This document shows positions 53,323-63,678 of a stretch of 64,000 nt of DNA, piece by piece (position 1 is the first letter of the stretch; each line of letters opens with the position of its first letter). Made by a program: the position numbers and the translations under genes. This stretch comes from Ralstonia pickettii (lineage in GTDB: Bacteria; Pseudomonadota; Gammaproteobacteria; Burkholderiales; Burkholderiaceae): the NCBI RefSeq assembly GCF_016466415.2, contig NZ_CP066772.2, forward strand, positions 744,001 through 808,000. Reading direction: 5' to 3'. The notes below the pieces were generated by a model. That model was not told the DNA's origin. It worked only from the letters and a program-made list of their open reading frames with translations, and made no database searches.

Positions 53323-55500
53323 ATGAACCTCGACCTTAGCCAGTTTTTCGGCGCCTTTTTCGAAGAGGCGGAAGAGCTGCTCGTCGACATGGAGCGGCTG
53401 CTGCTCAACCTCGATGTCGCCAATCCTTCTTCTGATGATCTGAACGCCATCTTCCGCTGCGCGCACTCCATCAAGGGTGGTGCTGCAACGTTCGGTTTCA
53501 CACACATGACGGAACTCACGCATGTGGCCGAATCGATTCTGGACCGCGCCCGCACCGGTACCCTGCAGCTGCGCGAAAACATGGTGGATGCCTTCCTGGA
53601 AACGAAAGACGTGTTGAAAAGCCAACTTGATGCCTACCGGCAAGAGCACCCTATCGATACGGCCACGCTCGAATACATGGTGGCCAAGCTCAACAGCCTG
53701 ACCGCCGACGAAGGCGCCCCTGTTGCCGCCGCGCCGGCAGCTGCGACGCCCGCGGCGACGCCCGAACCGGTGGCTGCGCCCCAGCCTGAGCCGATGGTGG
53801 TCGAGGCGGCTGCGGCCGAAGCCGTGGGCGACATCGAAGGCGGTCTGGACATCAAGCTCATCGACGTCTCGAACGAAGACTGCGAGCTGATCGTCACCGA
53901 ACTCAAGCACCTGGGCACCGTGCTGCGCCACGCGCGCACCGGCCGCAACAGCGACATCGTGCTGCAGAGCACCTGCACCGCCGACGACATCATCGCGGTG
54001 AGCTGCTTCATCATCGATGCCGACCAGATCGTCATCACACCGCACGTCGGTGGCGCGGCGCCGGCCGCTGAGGCCGCTGCGCAGGTGGTGGCTGCACCGA
54101 CGCCCGCCGCCGCACAGACGGAAGTCCACGCTCCGGCTGCCAATGAAGCTGCGCCCGTGCAGGCGGCTGCCGTTGCCGCTGCTGCCGCCCCGATGCCGGC
54201 CCGTCCGGCTGCCGCCGATCACAAGCCGGCCGTGGCTGCCGAAACGTCGATCCGCGTGGGCGTGGAAAAGGTCGACCAGCTGATCAACCTGGTAGGCGAA
54301 CTCGTCATCACGCAGGCCATGCTGGCGCAAACCGCGCAGGCCTTCGACCCGGTGCTCAACGAGCGCCTGTTTGCCGGCCTGTCGCAGCTCACGCGCAACG
54401 CGCGCGACCTCCAAGAGGCCGCCATGTCCATCCGCATGATGCCGATGGACTATGTGTTCAACCGCTTCCCGCGTCTGGTGCGCGACCTGGCGCACAAGCT
54501 GGGCAAGCAGGTCGAGCTGTCGACGTTCGGCAAGTCGACCGAACTGGACAAGGGCCTGATCGAACGGATCATCGATCCGCTCACGCACCTGGTGCGCAAC
54601 AGCCTGGACCACGGCATCGAACTGCCTGAGGCCCGCGTGGCCGCCGGCAAGGACGCCACCGGCCAACTGCTGCTGTCTGCTGCCCACCAGGGCGGCAACA
54701 TCGTCATCGAGGTGAGCGACGACGGCCAGGGCCTGAACCGCGACAAGATCCTCAAGAAGGCGCGCGAGCGCGGTCTGCCCGTGTCGGACAACATGACCGA
54801 CGACGAGATCAACCAGCTGATCTTCGCGCCGGGCTTCTCCACGGCTGACCAGGTGACGGATGTGTCCGGCCGCGGCGTCGGCATGGACGTGGTCAAGCAG
54901 AACATCCAGTCGATGGGCGGCTACGTCGAGATCCAGTCGCAAAAGGGCAAGGGCACCACGATCCGCATCGTGCTGCCGCTCACGCTGGCGATCCTGGACG
55001 GCATGTCGGTCAAGACCGGCGACGAAGTGTTCATCCTCCCGCTGTCGTGCGTGGCCGAATCCCTGCAGCCGCGTCCGGAAGACATCAAGGCCGTGCCGGG
55101 CGGCGGTCGCCTGCTGAAGGTGCGCAACGAATACCTGACGCTGGTGCCGATGTACGAACGCTTCCGCATCACGCCGTCGCTGCCCAATCCGTCGGAAGGC
55201 ATCGTCGTGATTCTGGATTCGGAAGGCAAGAAGATTGCGCTGCAGGTGGACGAACTGGTCGGCCAGCAGCAGGTGGTGGTCAAGAACCTCGAGACCAACT
55301 ACCGCCGCGTGCCCGGCATTTCGGGCGCGACCATCCTGGGCGACGGCAGCGTGGCCCTGATCGTCGATGTGTCGGCACTGATGCGCGAGACCCGCTCGGG
55401 CCATTCAGAAAACGCGATGCGTGCCGTTACTGCCGAGAAGCACGAGATGGGCGAAGCACAGGGCGGTCGTTTCTCGACCGAGGCGATGGCCGCAGCATAA
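53323..55500 (+). CDS. cheA: chemotaxis histidine kinase CheA
   Basis: A 725-residue cytosolic kinase: P1 Hpt with phospho-His48 (CAHSIKGGAATFGF), an Ala/Pro linker, a P2-like region (about 180-250), a long Ala-rich linker, P3 dimerisation (LINLVGELVITQAMLAQ), P4 ATP-binding with N-box (HLVRNSLDHGIE) and G boxes (DDGQGLN; GRGVGMDVV), and P5 CheW-like (about 560-700). Phosphoryl groups go to CheY and CheB. All catalytic motifs are intact. It is 18 bases after the cheY-like gene. Confidence 0.96.
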   Translation: MNLDLSQFFGAFFEEAEELLVDMERLLLNLDVANPSSDDLNAIFRCAHSIKGGAATFGFTHMTELTHVAESILDRARTGTLQLRENMVDAFLETKDVLKSQLDAYRQEHPIDTATLEYMVAKLNSLTADEGAPVAAAPAAATPAATPEPVAAPQPEPMVVEAAAAEAVGDIEGGLDIKLIDVSNEDCELIVTELKHLGTVLRHARTGRNSDIVLQSTCTADDIIAVSCFIIDADQIVITPHVGGAAPAAEAAAQVVAAPTPAAAQTEVHAPAANEAAPVQAAAVAAAAAPMPARPAAADHKPAVAAETSIRVGVEKVDQLINLVGELVITQAMLAQTAQAFDPVLNERLFAGLSQLTRNARDLQEAAMSIRMMPMDYVFNRFPRLVRDLAHKLGKQVELSTFGKSTELDKGLIERIIDPLTHLVRNSLDHGIELPEARVAAGKDATGQLLLSAAHQGGNIVIEVSDDGQGLNRDKILKKARERGLPVSDNMTDDEINQLIFAPGFSTADQVTDVSGRGVGMDVVKQNIQSMGGYVEIQSQKGKGTTIRIVLPLTLAILDGMSVKTGDEVFILPLSCVAESLQPRPEDIKAVPGGGRLLKVRNEYLTLVPMYERFRITPSLPNPSEGIVVILDSEGKKIALQVDELVGQQQVVVKNLETNYRRVPGISGATILGDGSVALIVDVSALMRETRSGHSENAMRAVTAEKHEMGEAQGGRFSTEAMAAA

Positions 55501-55580
55501 GCGTCCACGTCTGACAGGGTGGGATCGGCCACCCGGCAACGAATTCAATCTAGTGGCCCAACGGGCCGAGGGGAGCCGCA

Positions 55581-56072
55581 ATGGAAGTCAAGGAACACGC
55601 GATCGGCGAAGACACCGGCGGGGAGGAATACCTGGCCTTCACGCTGGGCCGCGAGGAATACGGCATCGACATCCTGAAGGTGCAGGAAATCCGCGGCTAC
55701 GAGACCGTCACGCGCATCGCCAATGCACCCGACTTCATCAAGGGTGTGATCAACCTGCGCGGCATCATCGTGCCGATCGTTGATCTGCGCATCAAGTTCC
55801 AGCTCGATCGTGTCGAATACAACCAGTACACCGTCGTCATCATCCTGAACCTGAAGGACCGTGTGGTCGGCATCGTGGTGGATGGCGTGTCGGACGTGCT
55901 GACGCTGCAAAGCCAGCAGATCAAGCCGGCGCCGGAGTTTTCGGGCGCGCTGGACACGGAATACATCCGTGGCCTGGGCTCGATCGACGAGCGCATGCTG
56001 ATCCTGGTGGACATCGAGCGCCTGCTGATGTCGGCCGACATGGCGCTGTGCGACGAAGCAGAAGCCGCCTGA
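55581..56072 (+). CDS. cheW: chemotaxis coupling protein CheW
   Basis: A 163-residue Che[59 protein letters not shown]. It bridges chemoreceptors and CheA. It is followed by two chemoreceptor genes. Confidence 0.95.
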   Translation: MEVKEHAIGEDTGGEEYLAFTLGREEYGIDILKVQEIRGYETVTRIANAPDFIKGVINLRGIIVPIVDLRIKFQLDRVEYNQYTVVIILNLKDRVVGIVVDGVSDVLTLQSQQIKPAPEFSGALDTEYIRGLGSIDERMLILVDIERLLMSADMALCDEAEAA

Positions 56073-56196
56073 TCGCAACATGAATCCAGCCGGGGCACGG
56101 GCGACGTGCTCACGGCATATGAAGGCTGGGCCAACTGGGCCCAGCGGGCGACAAGACACCGTAAGAACAGGTGCGGCGCCGTAAGGGGAGGGAAGC

Positions 56197-58041
56197 ATGT
56201 TCAGCAAAATGACCATCCGGCTCCGCTTGGGGCTGATGATGGCGGGCATCGGTGTGCTCGCCGTCATCGTGGGCGTGACGGGCCTGATCGGCATGCGGCA
56301 CGCCAATACCCGCGTTCAGGACGGCTATGCCGTGCAGTTGGCGGGCACCGTGGCATTGGCCGAATCCGATTCCAATCTCCTGAGCTTCCGCATCGTGCTG
56401 GATCGTGCAGCCATGGCGCCCAATGCGCCCGGCATGGAAAAGACGATCGAGCGCGCCCAGATGTTCCTCGACAAGTCCGACGCCGCCTGGAAGCGCTACC
56501 GTGCGCTGCCCACCCCGGCAGACGAACGCAAGCTGGCCGACGAGGCCCAGGGCCTGCGTGAAGCGTTTCTGCGTGATGGCGCACAGGTGTTGATGCAAGC
56601 CGTGCAAGCGCACGATGAAGCGCGCATCAACAAGACGGTCATGGACGTCATGCCGGCGCTGTACCGCCCCCTTGGCGACAAGGTCGCGGCGCTCAACCGA
56701 TTGCAGATGGACGTGGCCAAAACCAGCTACGAAGCCAGCCAGGCAGAACAGCACAATCTCAGCGCCCTCACCACAGGCCTGCTGCTGGGCGGCATTCTGG
56801 TGGGCGGGCTGCTGACGTGGGCGCTACGCCGTTCGATCACGCTGCCGTTGATGCGCGCCATCGAAACGGCCGAGCACATTACGCAGGGCGACCTTACGCA
56901 CACCATCCAGGTGGATCGCGCCGATGAAACCGGCCGCCTGCTGCGCGCACTGCAACGCATGCAGGACAGCCTGCAGAAGATGGTGGGGCAGGTGCGCTCG
57001 GGTTCCGACTCGATCGCCAGCGCCACGCAGCAGATTGCTGCCGGCAATGCGGACCTCTCGCAGCGCACCGAGCAGCAGGCTTCGGCGCTGGAAGAAACCG
57101 CATCGAGCATGGAAGAACTGACGAGCATCGTGCGTCAGAACGCCGACAACGCGCGTCAGGCCAGCACGCTGGCCGGCAATGCATCGGACATCGCCGTCAA
57201 GGGCGGTGAAGTGGTTGGCCGGGTGGTGGACACCATGGCCGGCATCAACGCCAGCAGCAAGAAGATCGCCGACATCATCGGCGTGATTGAAGGCATTGCC
57301 TTTCAGACGAACATCCTGGCCCTGAATGCGGCGGTCGAAGCCGCCCGCGCAGGCGAGCAGGGCCGCGGCTTTGCGGTGGTGGCAGGCGAAGTGCGCAGCC
57401 TGGCCCAGCGCTCGGCCACGGCTGCGAAGGAAATCAAGGAACTCATCAGCGATTCGGTTGGCCGCGTTGAAAACGGCACGACGCTGGTGGCGGAAGCGGG
57501 CAGCGTGATCGACGAAGTGGTGGTCGCCGTCAAGCGCGTGACGGACATCATGGGCGAGATCAGCTCCGCATCGGACGAACAGAGCGCGGGTATCGAGCAA
57601 GTCAACCGGGCCGTCACGCAGATGGACGAAGGCACGCAGCAGAACGCCGCGCTGGTGGAGCAGGCTGCTGCCGCGGCGATGTCGCTGCAGGAGCAGGCCA
57701 GCGGGCTGCGCCAGGCTGTGGAGGCGTTCCGCACGCAAGCGGGCGCGCAGGCCAACGTGGTACCCGCAGTGTCGGTGGCCGCGCGCGTGGCAGCCAAGCC
57801 GGCATTGAAAGCCAAGGCCGTGCCCCGCCGTGCCGCCAAGCCGAAGGCCGCAGGCCGAAATGCCGCTGAACCCATCGCGCAGACCGGGGCTGCAACTGCA
57901 GCGCCGGCCTCCGCCAAGGAACAACAACGCGAGCGCACCGCCGCCGCTGCCGAGACCAAAGCGGCTGCGTCAGCGCCCAAGTTGCCCGTACCCAAGCTCG
58001 TTGCCGCAGGCGGCGACGATAGCGACTGGGAGACCTTTTGA
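56197..58041 (+). CDS. methyl-accepting chemotaxis protein with NWETF-type tether
   Basis: A 614-residue chemoreceptor: TM1 (about 8-30), a periplasmic four-helix ligand domain (about 31-190), TM2 (about 192-212), HAMP (about 213-266) and the long cytosolic coiled coil with the hairpin tip [36 protein letters not shown]. An Ala/Pro/Lys-rich tail ends in DWETF, the CheR/CheB docking pentapeptide, so it is probably a high-abundance receptor aiding methylation of others. The ligand is unknown. A T8 terminator follows. Confidence 0.93.
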   Translation: MFSKMTIRLRLGLMMAGIGVLAVIVGVTGLIGMRHANTRVQDGYAVQLAGTVALAESDSNLLSFRIVLDRAAMAPNAPGMEKTIERAQMFLDKSDAAWKRYRALPTPADERKLADEAQGLREAFLRDGAQVLMQAVQAHDEARINKTVMDVMPALYRPLGDKVAALNRLQMDVAKTSYEASQAEQHNLSALTTGLLLGGILVGGLLTWALRRSITLPLMRAIETAEHITQGDLTHTIQVDRADETGRLLRALQRMQDSLQKMVGQVRSGSDSIASATQQIAAGNADLSQRTEQQASALEETASSMEELTSIVRQNADNARQASTLAGNASDIAVKGGEVVGRVVDTMAGINASSKKIADIIGVIEGIAFQTNILALNAAVEAARAGEQGRGFAVVAGEVRSLAQRSATAAKEIKELISDSVGRVENGTTLVAEAGSVIDEVVVAVKRVTDIMGEISSASDEQSAGIEQVNRAVTQMDEGTQQNAALVEQAAAAAMSLQEQASGLRQAVEAFRTQAGAQANVVPAVSVAARVAAKPALKAKAVPRRAAKPKAAGRNAAEPIAQTGAATAAPASAKEQQRERTAAAAETKAAASAPKLPVPKLVAAGGDDSDWETF

Positions 58042-58104
58042 CCATGTATGCACGGGATCTTCGCTGCTCGCGAAAGCTCTCTCGTGTGTGTTTGTGGTGT
58101 GCAG

Positions 58105-58130
58105 CCTGCCCTCCGGGGCAGGTTTTTTTT
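58105..58130 (+). terminator. rho-independent terminator after the first chemoreceptor
   Basis: CCTGCCC (58105-58111), loop TCCG, GGGCAGG (58116-58122) and eight Ts. It would end or lower the transcript between the two chemoreceptor genes, implying separate promoters for the downstream cheRDBYZ part. Confidence 0.85.
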
Positions 58131-58143
58131 GCCTGGGCTAGTG

Positions 58144-58187
58144 CCCACTGAAGCCGGGGTGACCCCCCACTGAAGTGGCATGACCCC
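58144..58187. repeat. two tandem copies of a 22-base CCCACTGAAG...TGACCCC unit
   Basis: CCCACTGAAG-CCGGGG-TGACCCC (58144-58166) is followed at once by CCCACTGAAG-TGGCA-TGACCCC (58166-58187). Such iterated short repeats resemble transposase-binding ends of IS21-like elements. No transposase is nearby, so it may be a solo end or a local regulatory repeat. Confidence 0.5.
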
Positions 58188-58263
58188 ACGGCGGTTCTAA
58201 AGAGCCGTCCCCCGCAGGCCGATAGCGGTAGGGGGCATATAAAAACAGGAAGAGGTAGACAAC

Positions 58264-60168
58264 ATGGGTTGGATCAAGCGTTTGCCGGTGTCCACGGTAC
58301 TCACCGGTGGTTTCCTGATCGTGGCGGCCATGGGCGCGGCCATCGGCGGGTTGGGCATCTATACGATCACGCAGTTGACAAAGGCCAGCGAAGAGCTGGC
58401 GCAAAAGCAGATGCGCGCCATCACGCAGATGGGCAGCGCGGCCAACAGCCTGGCGCATGCCAGCCGTGCGCAGACCGCATTGCTGATTGCCACCACGCTC
58501 ACCGAGCGCAAGACGCTCAGCACGCAGATCGCCGACAGCATGCAGCACCTGAAAGACGGGGTGGAGAACGTGCGCCCGCTGTTCACGTCGGACGAAGGCA
58601 AGAAGATGATCCGCGAGGTCGATGCGATCTACCCCGTCTGGGGCAAGCGCATGACCGATTTCGTTGCACTGATGGACAAGCAGGGCCTGGACCCGACCCA
58701 GTTCGACAGTCGCGTCACGGCCGAGAACGTCGGCCTGCTGGACGACACCGCCGCGTTTGAAAAGACGCTCGACAAGATGGTCAAGCGTGTGGAAGAGGTC
58801 TCCGCCGCGTCCACCGTCAAGGCCCGCGACGATGCACACCGCTCGCGCCTGATGATGATGGTGATGGCCTGTGCAGGTGCGCTGCTCGGCATCGTGCTGG
58901 GCCTGGTCATTGCGCGCCGGCTGTCGCGCCAGTTGGGCGGTGAGCCTTCGTACGCGGCCGAGATCGCGCGCCGAATTGCCGCCGGCGATCTGGCCGTGCA
59001 CGTGCAGACCCGCCCCGGCGACCATGACAGCATGCTGTTCGCCATGGCGCAGATGCAGCAGCAACTGACCGGCACGATCACCAACATCAAGAGTTCTGCC
59101 GATTCCATTGCCAGCGCCACCAAGCAGATCGCGGCCGGCAACGCAGACTTGTCGCAGCGCACGGAAGAGCAGGCCTCGTCGCTGGAGGAAACCGCTTCCA
59201 GCATGGAAGAGCTGACCAGCATCGTGAAGCAGAACGCCGACAACGCGCGCCAAGCCAGCCAACTGGCCGGCAGCGCGTCGGACATCGCCGTCAAGGGCGG
59301 CGAAGTGGTGGGCCGCGTGGTCGAAACCATGGCCGGCATCAACGCCAGCAGCAAGAAGATCGCCGACATCATCGGCGTGATCGAGGGCATTGCGTTCCAG
59401 ACCAACATCCTGGCGCTGAATGCCGCCGTGGAAGCGGCGCGCGCGGGCGAGCAGGGACGCGGTTTTGCAGTGGTGGCCGGCGAGGTGCGCAGCCTCGCGC
59501 AGCGCTCGGCCACGGCGGCCAAGGAGATCAAGGAGCTGATCGGCGATTCGGTGGGCCGTGTGCGCAACGGGTCGGCCCTGGTGGCCGAAGCCGGCACGGT
59601 GATCGAGGAGGTGGTAGTGGCCGTGCGCCGGGTGACCGACATCATGGGCGAGATTTCCGCCGCGTCGGACGAGCAAAGCTCCGGCATCGAACAGGTCAAC
59701 CAGGCCGTGAACCAGATGGACGAGGTCACGCAGCAGAACGCCGCGCTGGTGGAGCAAGCCGCCGCCGCCGCCCTGTCGCTGGAAGAGCAGGCGCAACTGC
59801 TGCGCAATGCCGTGGCGACGTTCCGCACCGATGCCTCGGCCGAGTTGGCCGTGGCGGCGCCGATTGCCGTTGCAGCGCCAGCCGTGCGCAGCGAAGCCCG
59901 CCCCCAGAAGACCGAAGTGGTGCCCTCTGTTGCGCGCGCCTTGGCGTCGCGCAAAGCCGCCAAGCCGGCTGTGTTACCGGAGGCTGCCCCCGAGCAGGTT
60001 GCCGGCCCGGCTGCCGAGCAAGGAGAAAAAGCGCCTCACGATGCACATGCACCGATTGTGCCGGTGGCTGCCGCCGTCGTTTCGGCAGCCGCTTCGGAGG
60101 CCGTCGTCGCCCCGGCCCTCAAGCTGACCACCGGTTCTGCCGATGAAGATGATTGGAGCACCTTCTGA
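58264..60168 (+). CDS. methyl-accepting chemotaxis protein with DWSTF tail
   Basis: A 634-residue chemoreceptor with the same plan: TM1 (about 10-33), periplasmic helical domain (about 34-190), TM2 (about 198-218), HAMP, and a cytosolic hairpin with [18 protein letters not shown]. From about residue 280 to 480 it is nearly identical to the first receptor, while the periplasmic parts differ completely. The tail ends DDWSTF, a variant of the NWETF tether. Confidence 0.93.
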   Translation: MGWIKRLPVSTVLTGGFLIVAAMGAAIGGLGIYTITQLTKASEELAQKQMRAITQMGSAANSLAHASRAQTALLIATTLTERKTLSTQIADSMQHLKDGVENVRPLFTSDEGKKMIREVDAIYPVWGKRMTDFVALMDKQGLDPTQFDSRVTAENVGLLDDTAAFEKTLDKMVKRVEEVSAASTVKARDDAHRSRLMMMVMACAGALLGIVLGLVIARRLSRQLGGEPSYAAEIARRIAAGDLAVHVQTRPGDHDSMLFAMAQMQQQLTGTITNIKSSADSIASATKQIAAGNADLSQRTEEQASSLEETASSMEELTSIVKQNADNARQASQLAGSASDIAVKGGEVVGRVVETMAGINASSKKIADIIGVIEGIAFQTNILALNAAVEAARAGEQGRGFAVVAGEVRSLAQRSATAAKEIKELIGDSVGRVRNGSALVAEAGTVIEEVVVAVRRVTDIMGEISAASDEQSSGIEQVNQAVNQMDEVTQQNAALVEQAAAAALSLEEQAQLLRNAVATFRTDASAELAVAAPIAVAAPAVRSEARPQKTEVVPSVARALASRKAAKPAVLPEAAPEQVAGPAAEQGEKAPHDAHAPIVPVAAAVVSAAASEAVVAPALKLTTGSADEDDWSTF

Positions 60169-60271
60169 CGCCAGCCTCGCCCACAGCAAACTTGGCGCGG
60201 CCTGCGGTAACGGTGCCCGCCAACGACTGAGAGCGGGCATCAAGACTCGCCAAACACGGGGTTAGTTATCC

Positions 60272-61153
60272 ATGGCAGCACAAAACTTGGCGCCAGTTTC
60301 GCCGACGCTCGCGTCGCGCGAGTTTTCATTCACCGCCGAAGATTTCGGCCGCATCCGCGACCTGATCTACCGGCGCGTCGGCATCTCGCTGTCCGACCGC
60401 AAGAGTGAAATGGTCTACAGCCGGCTGGCCCGCCGCCTGCGTGTGGTCAACTTCGGCTCGTTCCGCGACTACCTCGATGCACTGGAAAAAGGCCACCTGC
60501 CCGACGAGTGGGAGGCCTTTACCAACGCGCTGACCACCAACCTCACCGCGTTCTTCCGCGAGCAGCATCACTTCCCGATCCTGCACGAGCACGCCAAGGC
60601 CAAGCGCACGCCGTTCACCGTGTGGTGTTCGGCGTCGTCGACGGGCGAAGAGCCGTACTCGATCGCCATCACGCTGGCCGAAGCCTTTGGCTCGATGTCG
60701 CCCAGCCAGGTGAGCGTGATCGCCTCGGATGTGGATACCAACGCGCTGGCCCGCGCCCGCGCCGGCATCTATCCGATGGAGCGCGTCGCGGCCCTGTCGC
60801 CCGAGCGCCTGAAGAAGTACTTCCTGCGCGGTACCGGCAAGCAGGAGGGCTATGCCCGGGTGCGGCCCGAACTGCAGGCCATGATCGACTTTCGCCAGAT
60901 CAACCTGCTCGAACGCGATTGGCCGTTGCAGCAGAAGTTCGACGTGATCTTCTGCCGCAACGTGATGATCTATTTCGACAAGCCCACGCAGGCCAAGATT
61001 CTTGAGCATTTCATCGACGTGATGAAACCCGATGGCCTGCTGTTTGCCGGCCATTCGGAGAGCTTCCTGCAGGTCACCAAGGCGTGGTCGCTGCGCGGCA
61101 AGACCGTGTACGAAGTCGCGCCCGAACTGCGCGCCAGGATGGGGGCACGATGA
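60272..61153 (+). CDS. cheR: chemotaxis protein methyltransferase CheR
   Basis: A 293-residue enzyme: an N-terminal helical CheR_N (about 15-75) and a SAM-dependent domain with VWCSASSTGEEPYSIAITLAEAFG (SAM loop), IASDVDTNALARARAGIYP and FDVIFCRNVMIYFDKPTQ. It methylates receptor Glu residues; beta-loop docking to the receptor tail pentapeptides fits the two tethered receptors upstream. Its stop overlaps cheD. Confidence 0.95.
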   Translation: MAAQNLAPVSPTLASREFSFTAEDFGRIRDLIYRRVGISLSDRKSEMVYSRLARRLRVVNFGSFRDYLDALEKGHLPDEWEAFTNALTTNLTAFFREQHHFPILHEHAKAKRTPFTVWCSASSTGEEPYSIAITLAEAFGSMSPSQVSVIASDVDTNALARARAGIYPMERVAALSPERLKKYFLRGTGKQEGYARVRPELQAMIDFRQINLLERDWPLQQKFDVIFCRNVMIYFDKPTQAKILEHFIDVMKPDGLLFAGHSESFLQVTKAWSLRGKTVYEVAPELRARMGAR

Positions 61154-61860
61154 TCGAATTCTGCAAACGCGCGACGCCGCAATCGGCCGCCGATGCCGTG
61201 CGCGGCGACAGCGGCATGGCCAGCGGCATGAGCGCTGGCGCCATGGCCACGCTCGCGCAATCGGCGGCCAGCACCCACGCCTACTACGACACCACCTTCA
61301 GCCGGCGCGCCATGAAAGTGCTGCCCGGCGAGTATTCCGTCACCACCGAAGACCTGATGCTGGTCACGGTGCTCGGCTCGTGCGTGTCCGCCTGCGTGCG
61401 CGACAAGACCCTCGGCATTGGCGGCATGAACCATTTCATGCTGCCTTCGCGCAACGAAGGGGAATCGATCCTGTCGCCCTCCATGCGCTACGGCACGCAT
61501 GCCATGGAAGTGCTGCTCAACCAGCTCTACAAGGCGGGCGCCAAGCGCGAGCGCCTGGAGATCAAGGTATTTGGCGGCGCCGCAGTCTTGGCCGGCATGA
61601 GCACGCTCGACGTGGGCGAGCGCAACGGCAAGTTCGTGCTCGAATTCCTGCGCAACGAAGGCCTGACCGTGGCCGCCAAAGACCTCTTTGACGTACACCC
61701 GCGCAAGGTGTATTTCGTACCGTCCACCGGCCAGATCATGGTGCGCAAGCTGCGCTCGCAGAACACGGCGGCCGAGCTGGACAGCGAGGCGCAATACGCC
61801 AGCAAGCTGTCGAAGTCCATCACGACAAAGCCCGCCTCGCGCCTGCAACTATTCACTTAG
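61150..61860 (+). CDS. cheD: chemoreceptor glutamine deamidase CheD
   Basis: A 236-residue CheD with catalytic Cys78 ([11 protein letters not shown]) and His95 (GGMNHFMLP), plus a Thr in the usual place of the third residue. The N-terminal 45 residues are an unusual Ala/Ser/Met-rich extension. It deamidates receptor Gln to Glu. ATG at 61150 overlaps the cheR stop (ATGA). Confidence 0.92.
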   Translation: MIEFCKRATPQSAADAVRGDSGMASGMSAGAMATLAQSAASTHAYYDTTFSRRAMKVLPGEYSVTTEDLMLVTVLGSCVSACVRDKTLGIGGMNHFMLPSRNEGESILSPSMRYGTHAMEVLLNQLYKAGAKRERLEIKVFGGAAVLAGMSTLDVGERNGKFVLEFLRNEGLTVAAKDLFDVHPRKVYFVPSTGQIMVRKLRSQNTAAELDSEAQYASKLSKSITTKPASRLQLFT

Positions 61861-61973
61861 GAGACCGCTGAAAAACGATTCTGACGGCCCAACGCCGCCT
61901 TGCCGTACGACTTGTACTGCCTGCGTCGGCGCTGATCCATCAGAACCGCTTCGCTTCGTTTTGCAACGGTCTC
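61861..61973. repeat. 113-bp palindromic element between cheD and cheB
   Basis: It begins GAGACCG (61861) right after the cheD stop and ends CGGTCTC (61973). Arms share GAGACCG-[CT]TG-x-AAAACGA, TTCTGA-x-GG and CGCCG-x-C; the right arm has a 10-base insertion. The core is CCGTAC-GACTT-GTAC (61903-61917). It fits a small mobile palindromic repeat. Confidence 0.75.
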
Positions 61974-61999
61974 AACATTCAGAAGACTTGCTCCCAAAC

Positions 62000-63127
62000 A
62001 TGAACGACAAACGCAAGATTCAGGTGCTGTGCATCGACGATTCCGCACTGATCCGCAGCATCCTGAAGGAGATCATCAACAGCCAGCCGGATATGGAAGT
62101 GGTGGGTGTGGCGCCCGACCCGATCATCGCGCGCGACCTCATCAAGCAGACCAATCCGGACGTGCTCACGCTGGACGTCGAAATGCCGAAGATGGACGGC
62201 CTCGACTTCCTGGAAAAGCTCATGCGCCTGCGCCCGACGCCGGTGGTCATGATCTCGTCGCTGACGGAGCGCGGTTCTGAAGCCACGCTGCGCGCGCTGG
62301 AGCTGGGCGCGGTGGATTTTGTCGCCAAGCCCAAGCTGGGTATGCGCGACGGCATGAACGAATACGCCGACCAGATCGCCGACAAGATCCGCGCGGCGGC
62401 TCGCGCAAAGCTGCGTCCGCGTACCCCCGCTCCGGTTCCCGTGGCGGGCGCGGCCACAGCGTCGGCACCCGGCGCACACGTTCGCGCCGACCACGCTGCG
62501 GCAACGCCGGCAACTGCGCGTACCCATTTCTCGTCGACGGAAAAGCTGATCATCGTGGGCGCTTCCACCGGCGGCACCGAGGCGATCAAGGATTTCCTGA
62601 TGGAAATGCCGCCCGACTGCCCCGGCATCCTGATCGTGCAGCACATGCCGGCAGGTTTCACCACCTCGTTCGCCAAGCGGCTGGACGGCCTGTGCCGTAT
62701 CCGCGTGAAGGAAGCCGCGCACGGTGAACGTGTGCTGCCGGGTCACGCCTACATTGCCCCGGGCGACATGCACCTCTCACTGGGCCGCAGCGGCGCCAAC
62801 TACGTCACCGAGCTGGACCAGGGCCCGCCGGTCAACCGCCATCGCCCGGCGGTGGACGTGCTGTTCCGCTCCGCCGCGCGCAACGCCGGGGCCAACGCCC
62901 TGGGCGTCATCCTCACCGGCATGGGCAAGGACGGCGCGGTGGGCATGCTGGAGATGCGCAACGCCGGTGCCTACAACGTCGCGCAGGACGAGGCGTCCTG
63001 TGTGGTGTACGGCATGCCCAAGGAGGCGGTGGCCCACGGCGGCGTGCACGAAGTCCTGCCGCTGTCGCAGATCGGCCCGCACGTGCTGGCCAAGCTGTCG
63101 GCCCACGGCCGCGTGACGCGGGTTTAA
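62000..63127 (+). CDS. cheB: protein-glutamate methylesterase/deamidase CheB
   Basis: A 375-residue protein: receiver domain with phospho-acceptor Asp59 ([12 protein letters not shown]), an Ala/Pro linker (about 138-178), and the methylesterase domain with Ser189 ([11 protein letters not shown]), His215 (VQHMPAGF) and Asp311 ([10 protein letters not shown]). ATG at 62000 is chosen by homology. It lies behind a palindromic repeat. Confidence 0.95.
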   Translation: MNDKRKIQVLCIDDSALIRSILKEIINSQPDMEVVGVAPDPIIARDLIKQTNPDVLTLDVEMPKMDGLDFLEKLMRLRPTPVVMISSLTERGSEATLRALELGAVDFVAKPKLGMRDGMNEYADQIADKIRAAARAKLRPRTPAPVPVAGAATASAPGAHVRADHAAATPATARTHFSSTEKLIIVGASTGGTEAIKDFLMEMPPDCPGILIVQHMPAGFTTSFAKRLDGLCRIRVKEAAHGERVLPGHAYIAPGDMHLSLGRSGANYVTELDQGPPVNRHRPAVDVLFRSAARNAGANALGVILTGMGKDGAVGMLEMRNAGAYNVAQDEASCVVYGMPKEAVAHGGVHEVLPLSQIGPHVLAKLSAHGRVTRV

Positions 63128-63152
63128 CGCCCGATTTTGCGGGTACATTGGT

Positions 63153-63181
63153 TGCGGGGCGCAGCAGTCAGGCGCCCCGCA
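63153..63181. other. 10-bp hairpin between cheB and cheY
   Basis: TGCGGGGCGC (63153-63162) pairs with GCGCCCCGCA (63172-63181) over a 9-base loop. There is no T-run, so it is more likely an mRNA-stability element or weak attenuator than an intrinsic terminator. Confidence 0.55.
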
Positions 63182-63276
63182 CCATTCCGGCGCTCAAGAA
63201 TCGGCCCCAGGCGCCGATAAGATTGCCAAGGAAGCCCGAAACCCCCCAATTCAGTTAGTTTGCGGAGATTGTGTCC

Positions 63277-63678
63277 ATGGACAAGAGCCAGTACCGATTC
63301 CTCGTCGTCGACGATTTCCCGACGATGCGCCGGATCGTGCGTAACCTGCTCAAGGAACTTGGTTTTTCCAACGTCGACGAGGCCGAAGACGGCGCCGCCG
63401 GCCTGGCCAAGGTCAAGGAAGGCCGGTTTGATTTCGTGATCTCGGACTGGAACATGCCCAACATGGATGGCCTGCAGATGCTGCAGAGCATCCGTGGCGA
63501 CGCCAACCCCGTCATCAGCAAGATGCCGGTGCTGATGGTGACGGCCGAAGCCAAGAAGGAAAACATCATCGCCGCCGCCCAGGCAGGAGCCAACGGCTAC
63601 GTGGTCAAGCCCTTTACGGCTGCCACGCTGGACGAAAAGCTGGGCAAGATTTTCGAGAAACTCGAAAAGGGGGCGTGA
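63277..63678 (+). CDS. cheY: chemotaxis response regulator CheY
   Basis: A 133-residue receiver: Asp12-Asp13, phospho-acceptor Asp57 ([14 protein letters not shown]), Thr in [11 protein letters not shown] and Lys in [10 protein letters not shown]. The sequence around [11 protein letters not shown] is that of canonical flagellar CheY. ATG at 63277 is preferred to GTG at 63271 because GGAG (63264-63267) is then properly spaced. Its stop overlaps cheZ. Confidence 0.95.
   Translation: MDKSQYRFLVVDDFPTMRRIVRNLLKELGFSNVDEAEDGAAGLAKVKEGRFDFVISDWNMPNMDGLQMLQSIRGDANPVISKMPVLMVTAEAKKENIIAAAQAGANGYVVKPFTAATLDEKLGKIFEKLEKGA

Noticed and set aside
52888-55404. 838-codon minus-strand open frame opposite cheA
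   Set aside because: His/Arg/Gln-rich antisense shadow; cheA is unambiguous on the plus strand.
61857-62048. 63-codon minus-strand frame over the cheD-cheB palindrome
   Set aside because: It lies within a palindromic element and runs antisense into cheB; no ribosome site.
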